Assembly: GCA_030146905.1 (NCBI GenBank)
Contig: JASLAV010000960.1
Coordinates: forward strand, 1-5,702
DNA: 5,702 bases
Source of the DNA: Lentzea sp.
GTDB taxonomy: Bacteria > Actinomycetota > Actinomycetes > Mycobacteriales > Pseudonocardiaceae
Direction: 5' to 3'
The notes beneath the pieces are model-generated. The model searched no databases. It worked only from the letters and a program-made list of their open reading frames with translations, and had not been told where the DNA came from. Shown piece after piece: positions 1 to 5,381 of the stretch (the first letter of the stretch is position 1; each line of letters begins with the position of its first letter). The translations under genes and the position numbers were made by a program.

Positions 1-705
1 ATGCGACGCGGCGCGCACATCATGCCCAAGTACCTGTTCGGGATGCCGACCGATCACCTGACGACCTCGCCGCTCGCCCGGTTCGCGCCGGCCTGGCTGC
101 AGGCGCTGTCCCTGCGGGCGATGCTGCGGCTGGCACGGGGCAAGCTCTCCGACTACGGGCTGCCGGAGCCGTCGCACGGGATCCTCGCGGCGCATCCGAC
201 CGTGTCCGACGACCTGCTGACCAGGCTCGGGCACGGCGACATCACGGTGAAGCCGAACGTCTCGCGTCTCGACGGCTCCGGCGTCGTGTTCGAGGACGGC
301 AGCCGCGAGGACGTCGACGTGATCGTCTACTGCACCGGGTACAAGGTCGAGTTCCCCTTCCTGGACGCCGCCGAGTTCCCTGCCGTGACGTCGGCCGACA
401 ACGAGGTGTCGCTGTACCGGCGGGTCGTGGACCCGGCGCACCCCGGGCTGTACTTCCTCGGGCTGATCCAGCCGCTCGGCGCGATCATGCCGCTGGCAGA
501 GGCCCAGGCCGAGTGGATCGCCGACCTCCTGTCGGGGCGAGCGGCGCTGCCGCCGGAGCCGGAGATGAAGGCCGAGATCACGTCCTACCGGGAGTCGCTG
601 CGGAGCCGGTACGTGACGTCGAAGCGGCACACGCTGGAGGTCGACTTCCTCGGGTACCAGCGTGAGCTCCAGGAGGAGCGGCGGACGGGCGCGGCTCGCG
701 TCTGA
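1..705 (+). CDS. Flavin-containing monooxygenase, C-terminal part (5' end outside window)
   Basis: This is the C-terminal 234 residues of a class B flavoprotein monooxygenase (FMO family, NAD(P)H- and FAD-dependent, cytosolic) that oxygenates small organic substrates. The recognisable signature is [14 protein letters not shown] at visible residues 107-120, matching the family's conserved (F/Y)xTGY motif near the C-terminal half. It follows a stretch ([16 protein letters not shown], about 58-73) typical of FMO-like proteins. The N-terminal FAD Rossmann motif (GxGxxG), the family fingerprint and the NADPH motif are all absent, so the gene must begin upstream. The ATG at base 1 falls inside the conserved region ([13 protein letters not shown]) and is treated as an internal Met, not a start. 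The stop is TGA at 703-705. The substrate cannot be told from this part; N- or S-oxygenation and Baeyer-Villiger activity both remain possible. The coding frame is intact throughout. Confidence 0.85.
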   Translation: MRRGAHIMPKYLFGMPTDHLTTSPLARFAPAWLQALSLRAMLRLARGKLSDYGLPEPSHGILAAHPTVSDDLLTRLGHGDITVKPNVSRLDGSGVVFEDGSREDVDVIVYCTGYKVEFPFLDAAEFPAVTSADNEVSLYRRVVDPAHPGLYFLGLIQPLGAIMPLAEAQAEWIADLLSGRAALPPEPEMKAEITSYRESLRSRYVTSKRHTLEVDFLGYQRELQEERRTGAARV

Positions 706-729
706 CGCCTGCGTCGTCTGCCTGGTTGG

Positions 730-876
730 CCCTTGCAATGAGTCTTTTGACTTCGTCCGCAAACGTTTATTGCATCCGGGTGGCGGGCTGCAGCGATATA
801 TCAGTTCGCGGGGGCTGCTGACCTGCGCTTTAGCAATGGGTCTTTTGACGACGACGTCAAAGACCCATTGCAAGGG
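730..876. repeat. Small inverted-repeat element with three copies of a GCAATGRGTCTTTTGAC motif
   Basis: The gap between the monooxygenase and the phosphotransferase gene is richer in A+T than its neighbours and contains one motif three times: 735-751 (+), 833-849 (+) and 855-871 (-). The outermost copies (730-751 and 856-876) are inverted, about 21-22 bases each, differing by one A/G change and one T insertion, so the 147-base segment has MITE-like terminal inverted repeats. No convincing flanking target duplication is seen. Whether it is mobile, a REP-like intergenic repeat or a local duplication cannot be decided from one copy. Confidence 0.5.
833..871 (+). terminator. Long hairpin, possible terminator of the monooxygenase transcript
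   Basis: The arms at 833-850 and 855-871 pair along 17 bases with a single bulged T and a four-base loop (ACGA). The stem is followed by AAGGGG rather than a U-tract, so it would be an atypical intrinsic terminator. It lies 128 bases after the monooxygenase stop and 61 bases before the next proposed start. It is part of the repeat element described at 730-876 and may simply be the folded repeat. It could act on both strands. Confidence 0.4.
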
Positions 877-931
877 GTGGCGCGGCGGTGGAGCGGGCTT
901 GGCGATGCTGGACCGTGGGTACGGACGGGGC

Positions 932-1477
932 GTGTCGTCGAGTGCTCAGGTGATCGTTCTCAACGGTGGGTCCAGCTCCGGCAAGTCGGGGATCGCGCGG
1001 TGCCTGCAGGCATCGTTGCCGGAGGCGTGGCTGGCGATCGGCGTCGACACGTTGATCGACGTGATGCCGGCGCGGTTGCAGCTCGGCTCCGAGGGGATCG
1101 GGTACGCGAGCGACGGTGGCGTCAGCGTCGGGGCCGAGTTCCGGTTGCTCGAGGACGCGTGGATAGAGGGGGTCGCCGCGATGGTGCGCGCCGGGGCGCG
1201 GGTGATCGTGGACGACGTGTTCCTCGGCGGGGCGGAGTCGCGGCAGCGGTGGGAGAAGGCGCTGAACGGGCTCGACGTGGTGTGGGTCGGGGTGCGGTGT
1301 GATGCCGCGGTCGCCGCCGGCCGGGAGCTCGCCCGTGGTGACCGGGTCGTCGGGATGGCCGAGGTGCAGGCCGATCTGGTGCACCGCGGGATGACCTATG
1401 ACGTCGAGGTCGACACCGCGGTCGCCGAGGCGGCCGAGTGCGCGAAGGTGATCGCCGAGGCGGTCCAGAGGTCCTGA
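932..1477 (+). CDS. cpt: Chloramphenicol 3-O-phosphotransferase (CPT family)
   Basis: The product is predicted to transfer the gamma-phosphate of ATP to the 3-hydroxyl of chloramphenicol, inactivating it in the cytoplasm. From memory, the 181 residues align almost without gaps to the S. venezuelae producer self-resistance enzyme (178 aa). Shared segments include the Walker A loop GGSSSGKS (12-19), [10 protein letters not shown] (37-46) with D39 at the place of the catalytic Asp, DDVFLGG (94-100), VWVGVRCD (117-124) and the lid [10 protein letters not shown] (134-143). The GTG start at 932 is chosen because it gives the family's usual length. An in-frame ATG at 905, with GGAG 11 bases upstream, would add nine residues and is a real alternative. 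A further in-frame ATG at 836 lies inside the hairpin and is unlikely. No antibiotic cluster is visible nearby, so the role may be resistance or phosphorylation of another small molecule. Confidence 0.85.
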   Translation: MSSSAQVIVLNGGSSSGKSGIARCLQASLPEAWLAIGVDTLIDVMPARLQLGSEGIGYASDGGVSVGAEFRLLEDAWIEGVAAMVRAGARVIVDDVFLGGAESRQRWEKALNGLDVVWVGVRCDAAVAAGRELARGDRVVGMAEVQADLVHRGMTYDVEVDTAVAEAAECAKVIAEAVQRS

Positions 1478-1479
1478 GG

Positions 1480-1504
1480 GATCTGGCGGGCGCCTCGCCG
1501 GATC
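1480..1504 (+). terminator. Hairpin just after the cpt stop codon
   Basis: GATCTGGCG (1480-1488) pairs with CGCCGGATC (1496-1504), nine pairs including one G-U, around a seven-base loop. It begins two bases after the cpt stop. There is no U-tract, which is common for actinomycete terminators. It lies between two convergent genes and could serve both strands. Confidence 0.45.
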
Positions 1505-1516
1505 GTCAAAGGCCGA

Positions 1517-1535
1517 CTGACCAGGTGTCGGTCAG
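1517..1535 (-). terminator. Possible weak terminator hairpin of the merR transcript
   Basis: CTGACC (1517-1522) and GGTCAG (1530-1535) form a six-pair stem with a seven-base loop. An overlapping alternative pairs CCGAC (1513-1517) with GTCGG (1527-1531). On the - strand it overlaps the stop of the tiny cysteine-rich frame and is followed by GGCCTTTG. The stem is short and the U-run minimal, so termination here is only suggested. Confidence 0.3.
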
Positions 1536-1567
1536 CAGCAGTCGCAACTCGTGCAGCAGTCGTCCAC
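1532..1567 (-). CDS. Proposed cysteine-rich micropeptide (DDCCTSCDCC) coupled to merR
   Basis: A 12-codon frame starting with GTG encodes MDDCCTSCDCC, with five cysteines among 11 residues. It lies directly downstream of the MerR regulator on the same strand. The sequence GGAGGTGA (bases 1580 down to 1573) ahead of it is a full match to the anti-Shine-Dalgarno end of 16S rRNA. It leaves five bases to this GTG (eight counted from GGAGG). An earlier GTG at 1574-1576 overlaps the merR stop as GTGA and would give a 14-residue form beginning MNAV. The CC-x2-C-x-CC spacing suggests metal or metalloid binding. Alternatively, this is a -1 frameshift extension of MerR. Nothing proves translation, but a strong ribosome site and a cysteine cluster next to a metal-type regulator are unlikely to coincide by chance. 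Confidence 0.4.
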   Translation of the reverse strand: MDDCCTSCDCC

Positions 1568-1572
1568 GGCGT

Positions 1573-1938
1573 TCACCTCCCCTCCGGTGGGCACCACGGC
1601 GTACAGGTACCGACCATGTCCGCCAGGTCCGAACGGAGTCGCGCGAGCCGGGTCATCTCGGCGTCGATCTCGGCCATGTGCCGCCGCAGCAGCTCCTCGG
1701 CCGGTTCGCACGGGCACTCACCGGTGTCGCGGACGGCGAGCAGCGACGAGATCTCCCGCAACGTCAGCCCGAGGCGTTGGCAGTCGCGGATGAACCGGAT
1801 CCGGTCGGCTGCCGACGTCGGGTACTGCCGGTACCCCGACGACGTGCGCGGCGGTGGTGCGAGCAGCCCCGCGCGCTCGTAGTACCGGACGGTGTCGGGC
1901 CGTACCCCGACCTCACGCGCGAGCTCGGCGACTCTCAT
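1573..1938 (-). CDS. MerR-family metal-type transcriptional regulator
   Basis: A 121-residue cytoplasmic DNA-binding regulator. Residues 1-70 form the MerR winged helix-turn-helix (MRVAELAREVGVRPDTVRYYERAGLL, then the wing RTSSGYRQYP). A dimerisation helix spans about 78-108. Cysteines at 75 and 77 (ECPCEP), at the head of that helix, and at 112 and 116 (TCTPWC), in the C-terminal loop, match the placement of metal ligands in MerR/ZntR/CueR proteins, so it probably senses a thiophilic ion; which one is not clear. Family members bind the spacer of their target promoter and activate by untwisting it. The start ATG at 1938 is set by the conserved domain and by the promoter just ahead of it; a longer upstream extension in frame has no family support. 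The only neighbour in the same transcript is the tiny cysteine-rich frame. No efflux pump or reductase gene is visible, so its target may lie elsewhere. Confidence 0.85.
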   Translation of the reverse strand: MRVAELAREVGVRPDTVRYYERAGLLAPPPRTSSGYRQYPTSAADRIRFIRDCQRLGLTLREISSLLAVRDTGECPCEPAEELLRRHMAEIDAEMTRLARLRSDLADMVGTCTPWCPPEGR

Positions 1939-1945
1939 GCGACCC

Positions 1946-1977
1946 ACGCTAAACCTGTGAGTGCACTCCAAGGTCAA
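1946..1977 (-). promoter_or_regulatory. MerR-type promoter and operator of merR (autoregulation)
   Basis: On the - strand a -35 TTGACC (1977 to 1972) and a -10 TAGCGT (1951 to 1946) are separated by 20 bases, longer than the usual 17, as in MerR-activated promoters. The spacer region is filled by a palindrome, ACCTTGGAGTG / CACTCACAGGT (1974 to 1953), whose halves agree at 9 of 11 positions. Only seven bases lie between the -10 and the ATG, so the mRNA would be leaderless or nearly so, which agrees with the lack of a Shine-Dalgarno before merR. Confidence 0.7.
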
Positions 1978-2054
1978 GCGCGGGTCGTCACGAAGGTCCG
2001 GTACGTGAAGCCATGGACACGACGAACGACCATCACAGGCCTCCTGCGCGAAAC

Positions 2055-2085
2055 GGGGCCACCGGCGCAATGCCGGCGGCCCCGC
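2055..2085 (-). terminator. Intrinsic terminator-like hairpin of the iclR-udh-KGSADH operon
   Basis: A 13-pair GC-rich stem (2055-2067 with 2073-2085), one A-C mismatch and a five-base loop lies 16 bases downstream of the dehydrogenase stop codon. On the - strand it is followed by TTTCGC, a short U-run. Position and strength support it as the operon's end. It also separates the operon from the merR promoter. Confidence 0.65.
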
Positions 2086-2101
2086 TCGCAGGTCGGCACT
2101 G

Positions 2102-3607
2102 TCAGTGCACGCCCAGCACTCCGTCCACCCGGCGGGGGATGCCGAGCGGGTTCGCGTCCTTCAGCTCGTCCGGCAGCAACGAGTCCGGCCACGACTGGTA
2201 CGTCACCGGGGCGATCCACCGGCGGATCGACGTGGCGCCCACCGACGTGTGCAGCGGGTTCGTCGTCGACGGCCACGGACCGCCGTGGTGCTGGCCCCAC
2301 GCCACCGCGACACCGGTGGGCCAGGCGTTGAAGATCAACCGGCCCGCCACGCGACGCAGGACCTCCGCGATCTCACCGGCTTCCGCGTGGTCGGACTCCT
2401 CGGCGTGCACCGTGCCCGTCAACGTTCCCGGCAGCTTCGCCAGCACGGAGTGCAGCTCCGACGGCGAGGAGTACGTCACGACCAGTGCCGCCGGGCCGAA
2501 GTGCTCCTCGGTGAGCTTCTCGAGGTTCTCCTCGAACACCGCCACCGGGACGCTGAACAGCCGCGGCGACACCGCCCACGCCTCGTCCGGGCGCGTGCCC
2601 GTGGACACGACGGACACCAGGTCCGACGCCGCCAGCGCGTCCGTCGAAGCCGTGTAGGAGTCGCACATCCGCTCGTTGAGCATCGCGCCACCGGCGGTCG
2701 CCGCGACGGCCTCGCCCAGCGCGGGCACCAGCGACTCGGGCGCGAACACCAGGCCGGGGTTCGTGCAGAACTGGCCGACACCCATCGTCAGCGACGCGGC
2801 GAACCCGGCCGCGATGTCCTCGCGCCCTGCCGCGCCCGGCAGGATCACCGTCGGGTTCACGCTGCCCAGCTCGCCGTAGAACGGGATCGGGTCCGGACGG
2901 CCCTGCGCGAGGTCGAACAGCGCACGACCGCCACCGGTCGAGCCGGTGAAGCCGACCGCGCGGACGGCGGGGTGCTTCACCAGAGCCACACCGGCTTCGG
3001 TGCCGTACACGATTCCGAACGCGCCCTCGGGCGCACCGGCGTCGCGCAGCGCGTCCATGACGACCCGCGCGGTCTCGCGCGAGGTCGACGGGTGAGCGGA
3101 ATGTGCCTTCACCACAACGGAACAGCCGGACGCCAGGGCGGAAGCCGTGTCACCACCGGCCACCGAGAACGCGAACGGGAAGTTCGACGCGGAGAACACC
3201 GCGACCGTCCCGAGTGGACGGAGGATGCGGCGCAGCACCGGGCGCGGCGGGATGATGTCCGGGTTCGCGGTGTCCAAAGTGGCCTCGACGTAGCTGCCCT
3301 CGCGCAACACCTCCGCGAACAGCCGCAGCTGGTTCGTCGTGCGCTTCAGCTCCGTCGTCAGCCGCGGCACGCCGAGGGCCGTCTCGCTGTCGGACGTCGA
3401 GACCAGCAGCGACGACTCGGCGTCGAGCGCGTCAGCGACCTTCTCCAGCACCACGGCGCGATCCGCCGCCGGCACCGCCGACCAGGCCGGGAACGCGACG
3501 GCCGCGGCCGAGGCGATGCGGTCCACCTCGCTGTCGGAGGTCTTCGCGACCGGTTCGCCGAACGGCGCACCGGAGCGCGGGTTGTATCCCTGCACGACGT
3601 GGCTCAA
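2102..3607 (-). CDS. Alpha-ketoglutarate semialdehyde (2,5-dioxovalerate) dehydrogenase
   Basis: A 501-residue aldehyde dehydrogenase superfamily enzyme, predicted to oxidise 2,5-dioxovalerate to alpha-ketoglutarate with NAD(P)+ in the cytoplasm, the last step of oxidative uronate, aldarate and pentose routes. Visible catalytic features are N142 in SASNFPF, K167 in VVKAHS, the cofactor loop FTGSTGGGRALF (220-231), the general base E246 in GELGSVNP, the nucleophile C281 in GQFCTNPG and EHFGP (368-372). The wording of the FTGS, GELGSVNP and FNAWPTGV stretches is typical of the KGSADH subfamily rather than of betaine or succinate-semialdehyde enzymes. The start is a TTG at 3605-3607 whose last two bases overlap the udh stop (TTGA); AAGGAGG lies seven bases ahead, so translation is probably coupled. 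A GTG four codons later is a possible alternative. It is third in the operon with iclR and udh. Confidence 0.88.
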   Translation of the reverse strand: MSHVVQGYNPRSGAPFGEPVAKTSDSEVDRIASAAAVAFPAWSAVPAADRAVVLEKVADALDAESSLLVSTSDSETALGVPRLTTELKRTTNQLRLFAEVLREGSYVEATLDTANPDIIPPRPVLRRILRPLGTVAVFSASNFPFAFSVAGGDTASALASGCSVVVKAHSAHPSTSRETARVVMDALRDAGAPEGAFGIVYGTEAGVALVKHPAVRAVGFTGSTGGGRALFDLAQGRPDPIPFYGELGSVNPTVILPGAAGREDIAAGFAASLTMGVGQFCTNPGLVFAPESLVPALGEAVAATAGGAMLNERMCDSYTASTDALAASDLVSVVSTGTRPDEAWAVSPRLFSVPVAVFEENLEKLTEEHFGPAALVVTYSSPSELHSVLAKLPGTLTGTVHAEESDHAEAGEIAEVLRRVAGRLIFNAWPTGVAVAWGQHHGGPWPSTTNPLHTSVGATSIRRWIAPVTYQSWPDSLLPDELKDANPLGIPRRVDGVLGVH

Positions 3608-4428
3608 CGCCCTGCCTCCTTGACTGCCGTGTCGAAATCGGGGCCGCACCAGGCCCCGCCCACGTACTTCGCGGCGTACGACGAGGGGTCGAGCTCGCCG
3701 TGCTGCTCGATCACCTCGGCGGCGTGCACCTCGGAGTCGTCCTGCGGCTCGTAACCCAGCGCGCGGGCCGCGTCCAGCGAGAACCAGCCGCGCTTGTTGG
3801 CCGAGACGCCCCACACGAGCCGGAACCCCGGCGACGGCGCGGAAAGGCACGCCTCGAACAGGCGCGCGCCGTCGTCCGGCGACAGCCACGTCGACAGCAT
3901 CCGCACGTCACGCGGCTTCTCGAAGCACGAACCGATGCGGATCGCGATCACGTCCATGCCGTACCGGTCGGCGTAGAGCGATCCCAGCGCCTCCATCGCC
4001 ACCTTGGACACGCCGTAGTAGGTGTCCGGGCGGGGGAAGGCGTAGTCGCCGGCCTCGCCGTCGGCGCGCTCGACGTAGCCGACGGCGTGGTTCGAGCTGG
4101 CCAGGACGACGCGGCGAACGCCGGAACGCCGCGCCGCCTCCAGCACCGTGTGCGTGCCGTCGATGTTGACGCGCAGGATCTTGTCCCACGACTCCTCGAG
4201 GCTGTGGCCACCGAGGTGGATCACGGCGTCGACGTCCTGCAGCGCGGTTTCCATCGCGGCCATGTCGGTCACCGAAGCCTGGACGAGCTCGACGCTCTCG
4301 CCGTCGGCGGCCGCGGGGAGCTCCGCGATGTCCAGCAGCCGCAGGACGCGGCCTTCCGCGGCGAGACGGGTACGCATGAGCGTTCCCACCACACCGCCGG
4401 CGCCGGTGATCAGGATGCGTGCGGTCAC
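3604..4428 (-). CDS. udh: Uronate dehydrogenase (NAD-dependent, SDR family)
   Basis: A 274-residue extended short-chain dehydrogenase predicted to oxidise D-galacturonate or D-glucuronate with NAD+ to the aldarolactone. It has the Rossmann motif GAGGVVG (9-15) preceded by ILIT, HLGGHS (71-76), the catalytic Ser region ASSNHAVGY (110-118), Y138-x3-K142 (YGVSK), RIGSC (164-168) and RMLSTWLSPDD (176-186). The last stretches and VVWGxSAN-like VWGVSAN (205-211) match Agrobacterium uronate dehydrogenase as remembered and separate it from general sugar-nucleotide epimerases. The length fits Udh (about 265 aa). Translation starts at GTG 4426-4428 with GGAGG ten bases ahead. It lies 40 bases after iclR and overlaps the KGSADH start by four bases. 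The neighbouring KGSADH supports the oxidative uronate pathway; the lactonase and dehydratases are not in view. Confidence 0.87.
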   Translation of the reverse strand: MTARILITGAGGVVGTLMRTRLAAEGRVLRLLDIAELPAAADGESVELVQASVTDMAAMETALQDVDAVIHLGGHSLEESWDKILRVNIDGTHTVLEAARRSGVRRVVLASSNHAVGYVERADGEAGDYAFPRPDTYYGVSKVAMEALGSLYADRYGMDVIAIRIGSCFEKPRDVRMLSTWLSPDDGARLFEACLSAPSPGFRLVWGVSANKRGWFSLDAARALGYEPQDDSEVHAAEVIEQHGELDPSSYAAKYVGGAWCGPDFDTAVKEAGR

Positions 4429-4468
4429 GGGTTGGGCCCCTCCGTCGTGTTCAGTGTTCCAGCAGAGC

Positions 4469-5257
4469 TCAGCGACCGAACTGGCGGAGGAGTTCGGTGA
4501 TGGTCCTGGCGGCGTCCAGCAGAGCGGCGACGACCTGCCGCTCGTGGTCGGGGTCGAGCCTGCCCAGGGGAACCGAGCAGCTCATCGCGTCCAGCACGGG
4601 GTTGCGGTACGGCAGCGCCACCGCGAAGCAGCCCAGGCCGGGCGTGTTCTCCTCGCGTTCGTGGGCGTAGCCGACGTTGCGGAACCCGGCGAGCTGCTCG
4701 TGCAACGCCGCCCGGTCGGTCACGGTGTTGGAGGTCAGCGGCGCCAGCTCGTCCGGGAGGATCAGGTCGACCTCCTCCGGCGTGCGCGTCGAGAGCACTG
4801 CCTTGCCCAACGACGTCGAGTGTGCGGGCAGCCGGCGGCCGACGCGGGAGACGACGCGCAGGTGGTGCTCGGACTCGCGGCTCGCCAGGTAGACGACGTC
4901 CGCACCGTCCAGGCGGGCGAGGTGCACGGTCTCGTTGATGTTCTGGCGCACCTGCTCCATCACGCGGATCGCCGCGCGCACCACCGGGTCGTGGTCCAAA
5001 TAGGACGTACCGACGAGCAGTGCGCGCACGCCGATGCCGTACGTGCCCCTGTCGGAGTCGACCTCCACCCAGCCGCGCGCGACGAGCGTCTGCAGCAGCA
5101 TGTACAGGCTGGACTTGGGGTAGCTGAGCTCCCGGTGCAGCTCGGTGAGCGTCAGCCTGCGGTCTGACGCGGACAGCACTTCGAGCAGCTCCACCGTGCG
5201 GTCGGCGGACTTCACCGCGCCCGGACGAGCCGTGCCCTTGTCGATCGGCGACGCCAC
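4469..5257 (-). CDS. IclR-family transcriptional regulator of the uronate locus
   Basis: A 262-residue regulator with an N-terminal winged helix-turn-helix (about 16-75: SADRTVELLEVLS, then LTLTELHRELSYPKSSLYMLLQTLVARGWV) and the IclR effector-binding domain (about 80-262). Key features of the latter are GRRLPAHSTSLGKAVLS (140-156), GYAHEREENTPGLGCFAVAL (196-215) and SCSVPLGRL (226-234). Family members are usually dimers or tetramers whose DNA binding changes on binding a pathway intermediate. The start is GTG 5255-5257, with AGGAGG only four bases ahead. It is the first gene of the - strand operon and diverges from the ABC transporter, so it most likely controls both. The ligand is inferred to be a uronate or aldarate intermediate. 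The end of the gene contains the inverted repeat at 4475-4498. Confidence 0.88.
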   Translation of the reverse strand: MASPIDKGTARPGAVKSADRTVELLEVLSASDRRLTLTELHRELSYPKSSLYMLLQTLVARGWVEVDSDRGTYGIGVRALLVGTSYLDHDPVVRAAIRVMEQVRQNINETVHLARLDGADVVYLASRESEHHLRVVSRVGRRLPAHSTSLGKAVLSTRTPEEVDLILPDELAPLTSNTVTDRAALHEQLAGFRNVGYAHEREENTPGLGCFAVALPYRNPVLDAMSCSVPLGRLDPDHERQVVAALLDAARTITELLRQFGR

Positions 5258-5290
5258 CTGGCCTCCTCGAAACAGGAAAGCAACTTGCCC

Positions 5291-5320
5291 TTGACACGTT
5301 GCTGCACTGATTCTTACAGT
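5291..5320 (+). promoter_or_regulatory. Sigma-70-type promoter of the ABC transporter operon
   Basis: A perfect -35 TTGACA (5291-5296) is followed after 18 bases by TACAGT (5315-5320), a good -10 for a housekeeping actinomycete promoter. Transcription would begin near 5327, leaving a leader of about 55 bases that contains the palindrome at 5349-5366. It overlaps the oppositely directed iclR promoter. Confidence 0.6.
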
Positions 5321-5338
5321 CCTGCATCAGGTTCACAA
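5311..5338 (-). promoter_or_regulatory. Candidate iclR operon promoter
   Basis: On the - strand TTGTGA (5338 to 5333) and TAAGAA (5316 to 5311) are 16 bases apart. Transcription would start near 5304, about 45 bases before the iclR GTG. The -35 box overlaps a GTTCA half-site (5331-5335), which would allow self-control. The match is moderate. Confidence 0.4.
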
Positions 5339-5348
5339 GTACGACCCC

Positions 5349-5366
5349 AGTTCATATATCTGAACT
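5349..5366. promoter_or_regulatory. Candidate IclR operator palindrome
   Basis: AGTTCATATATCTGAACT is an 18-base palindrome with eight of nine base pairs symmetric and an AT-rich centre, a form and size usual for IclR-family operators. It lies between the proposed transporter transcription start and the start codon, about +22 to +40, where a bound repressor would block elongation. It is the only strong palindrome in the divergent region next to iclR. Assignment to this IclR is inference from position. Confidence 0.6.
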
Positions 5367-5379
5367 CGAAGGGCTTCGA
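5366..5379 (+). promoter_or_regulatory. Inverted repeat overlapping the lipoprotein ribosome site
   Basis: TCGAAG (5366-5371) and CTTCGA (5374-5379) are perfect inverted halves two bases apart. The only ribosome-site-like sequence before the lipoprotein ATG, AAGGG (5369-5373, eight bases ahead), lies inside it. It could be a second protein site or limit ribosome access, though an RNA hairpin with so small a loop would lose its inner pair. Confidence 0.3.
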
Positions 5380-5381
5380 CG

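Noticed and set aside
745..775. Promoter for cpt from TTGACT at 747-752
   Set aside because: No acceptable -10 box occurs at 16-18 bases, and the TTGAC is part of the repeated motif.
662..931. Much longer N-terminus for the phosphotransferase
   Set aside because: The extension would overlap the monooxygenase gene and translate through the repeat hairpin, and CPT enzymes start only a few residues before the LNGG motif.
1978..2054. Small gene or RNA between the operon terminator and the merR promoter
   Set aside because: No start with a ribosome site, no repeat and no notable structure could be found there.
1939..2070. Upstream extension of the MerR regulator by 44 residues
   Set aside because: It would precede the conserved N-terminus of the family and cover the MerR-type promoter and operator.
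2105..3754. Very long open frame on the + strand opposite the KGSADH and udh genes
   Set aside because: Its product is rich in Arg/His/Gln with no recognisable domain, and it is antisense to two clear enzyme genes. Such frames are expected from strong third-position GC bias.
3608..3889. Extension of KGSADH upstream into udh
   Set aside because: The added residues are the out-of-frame image of Udh, while the TTG at 3607 has a strong SD seven bases ahead and gives the usual family length.
4447..4460. GTTCA/GTTCC half-sites between iclR and udh as an internal IclR operator
   Set aside because: They are direct rather than inverted and lack the AT-rich centre of the palindrome at 5349-5366.
4148..5167. 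Long + strand open frame opposite udh and iclR
   Set aside because: Low-complexity composition, no domain, and it covers two well-supported genes on the other strand; a shadow of high GC content.
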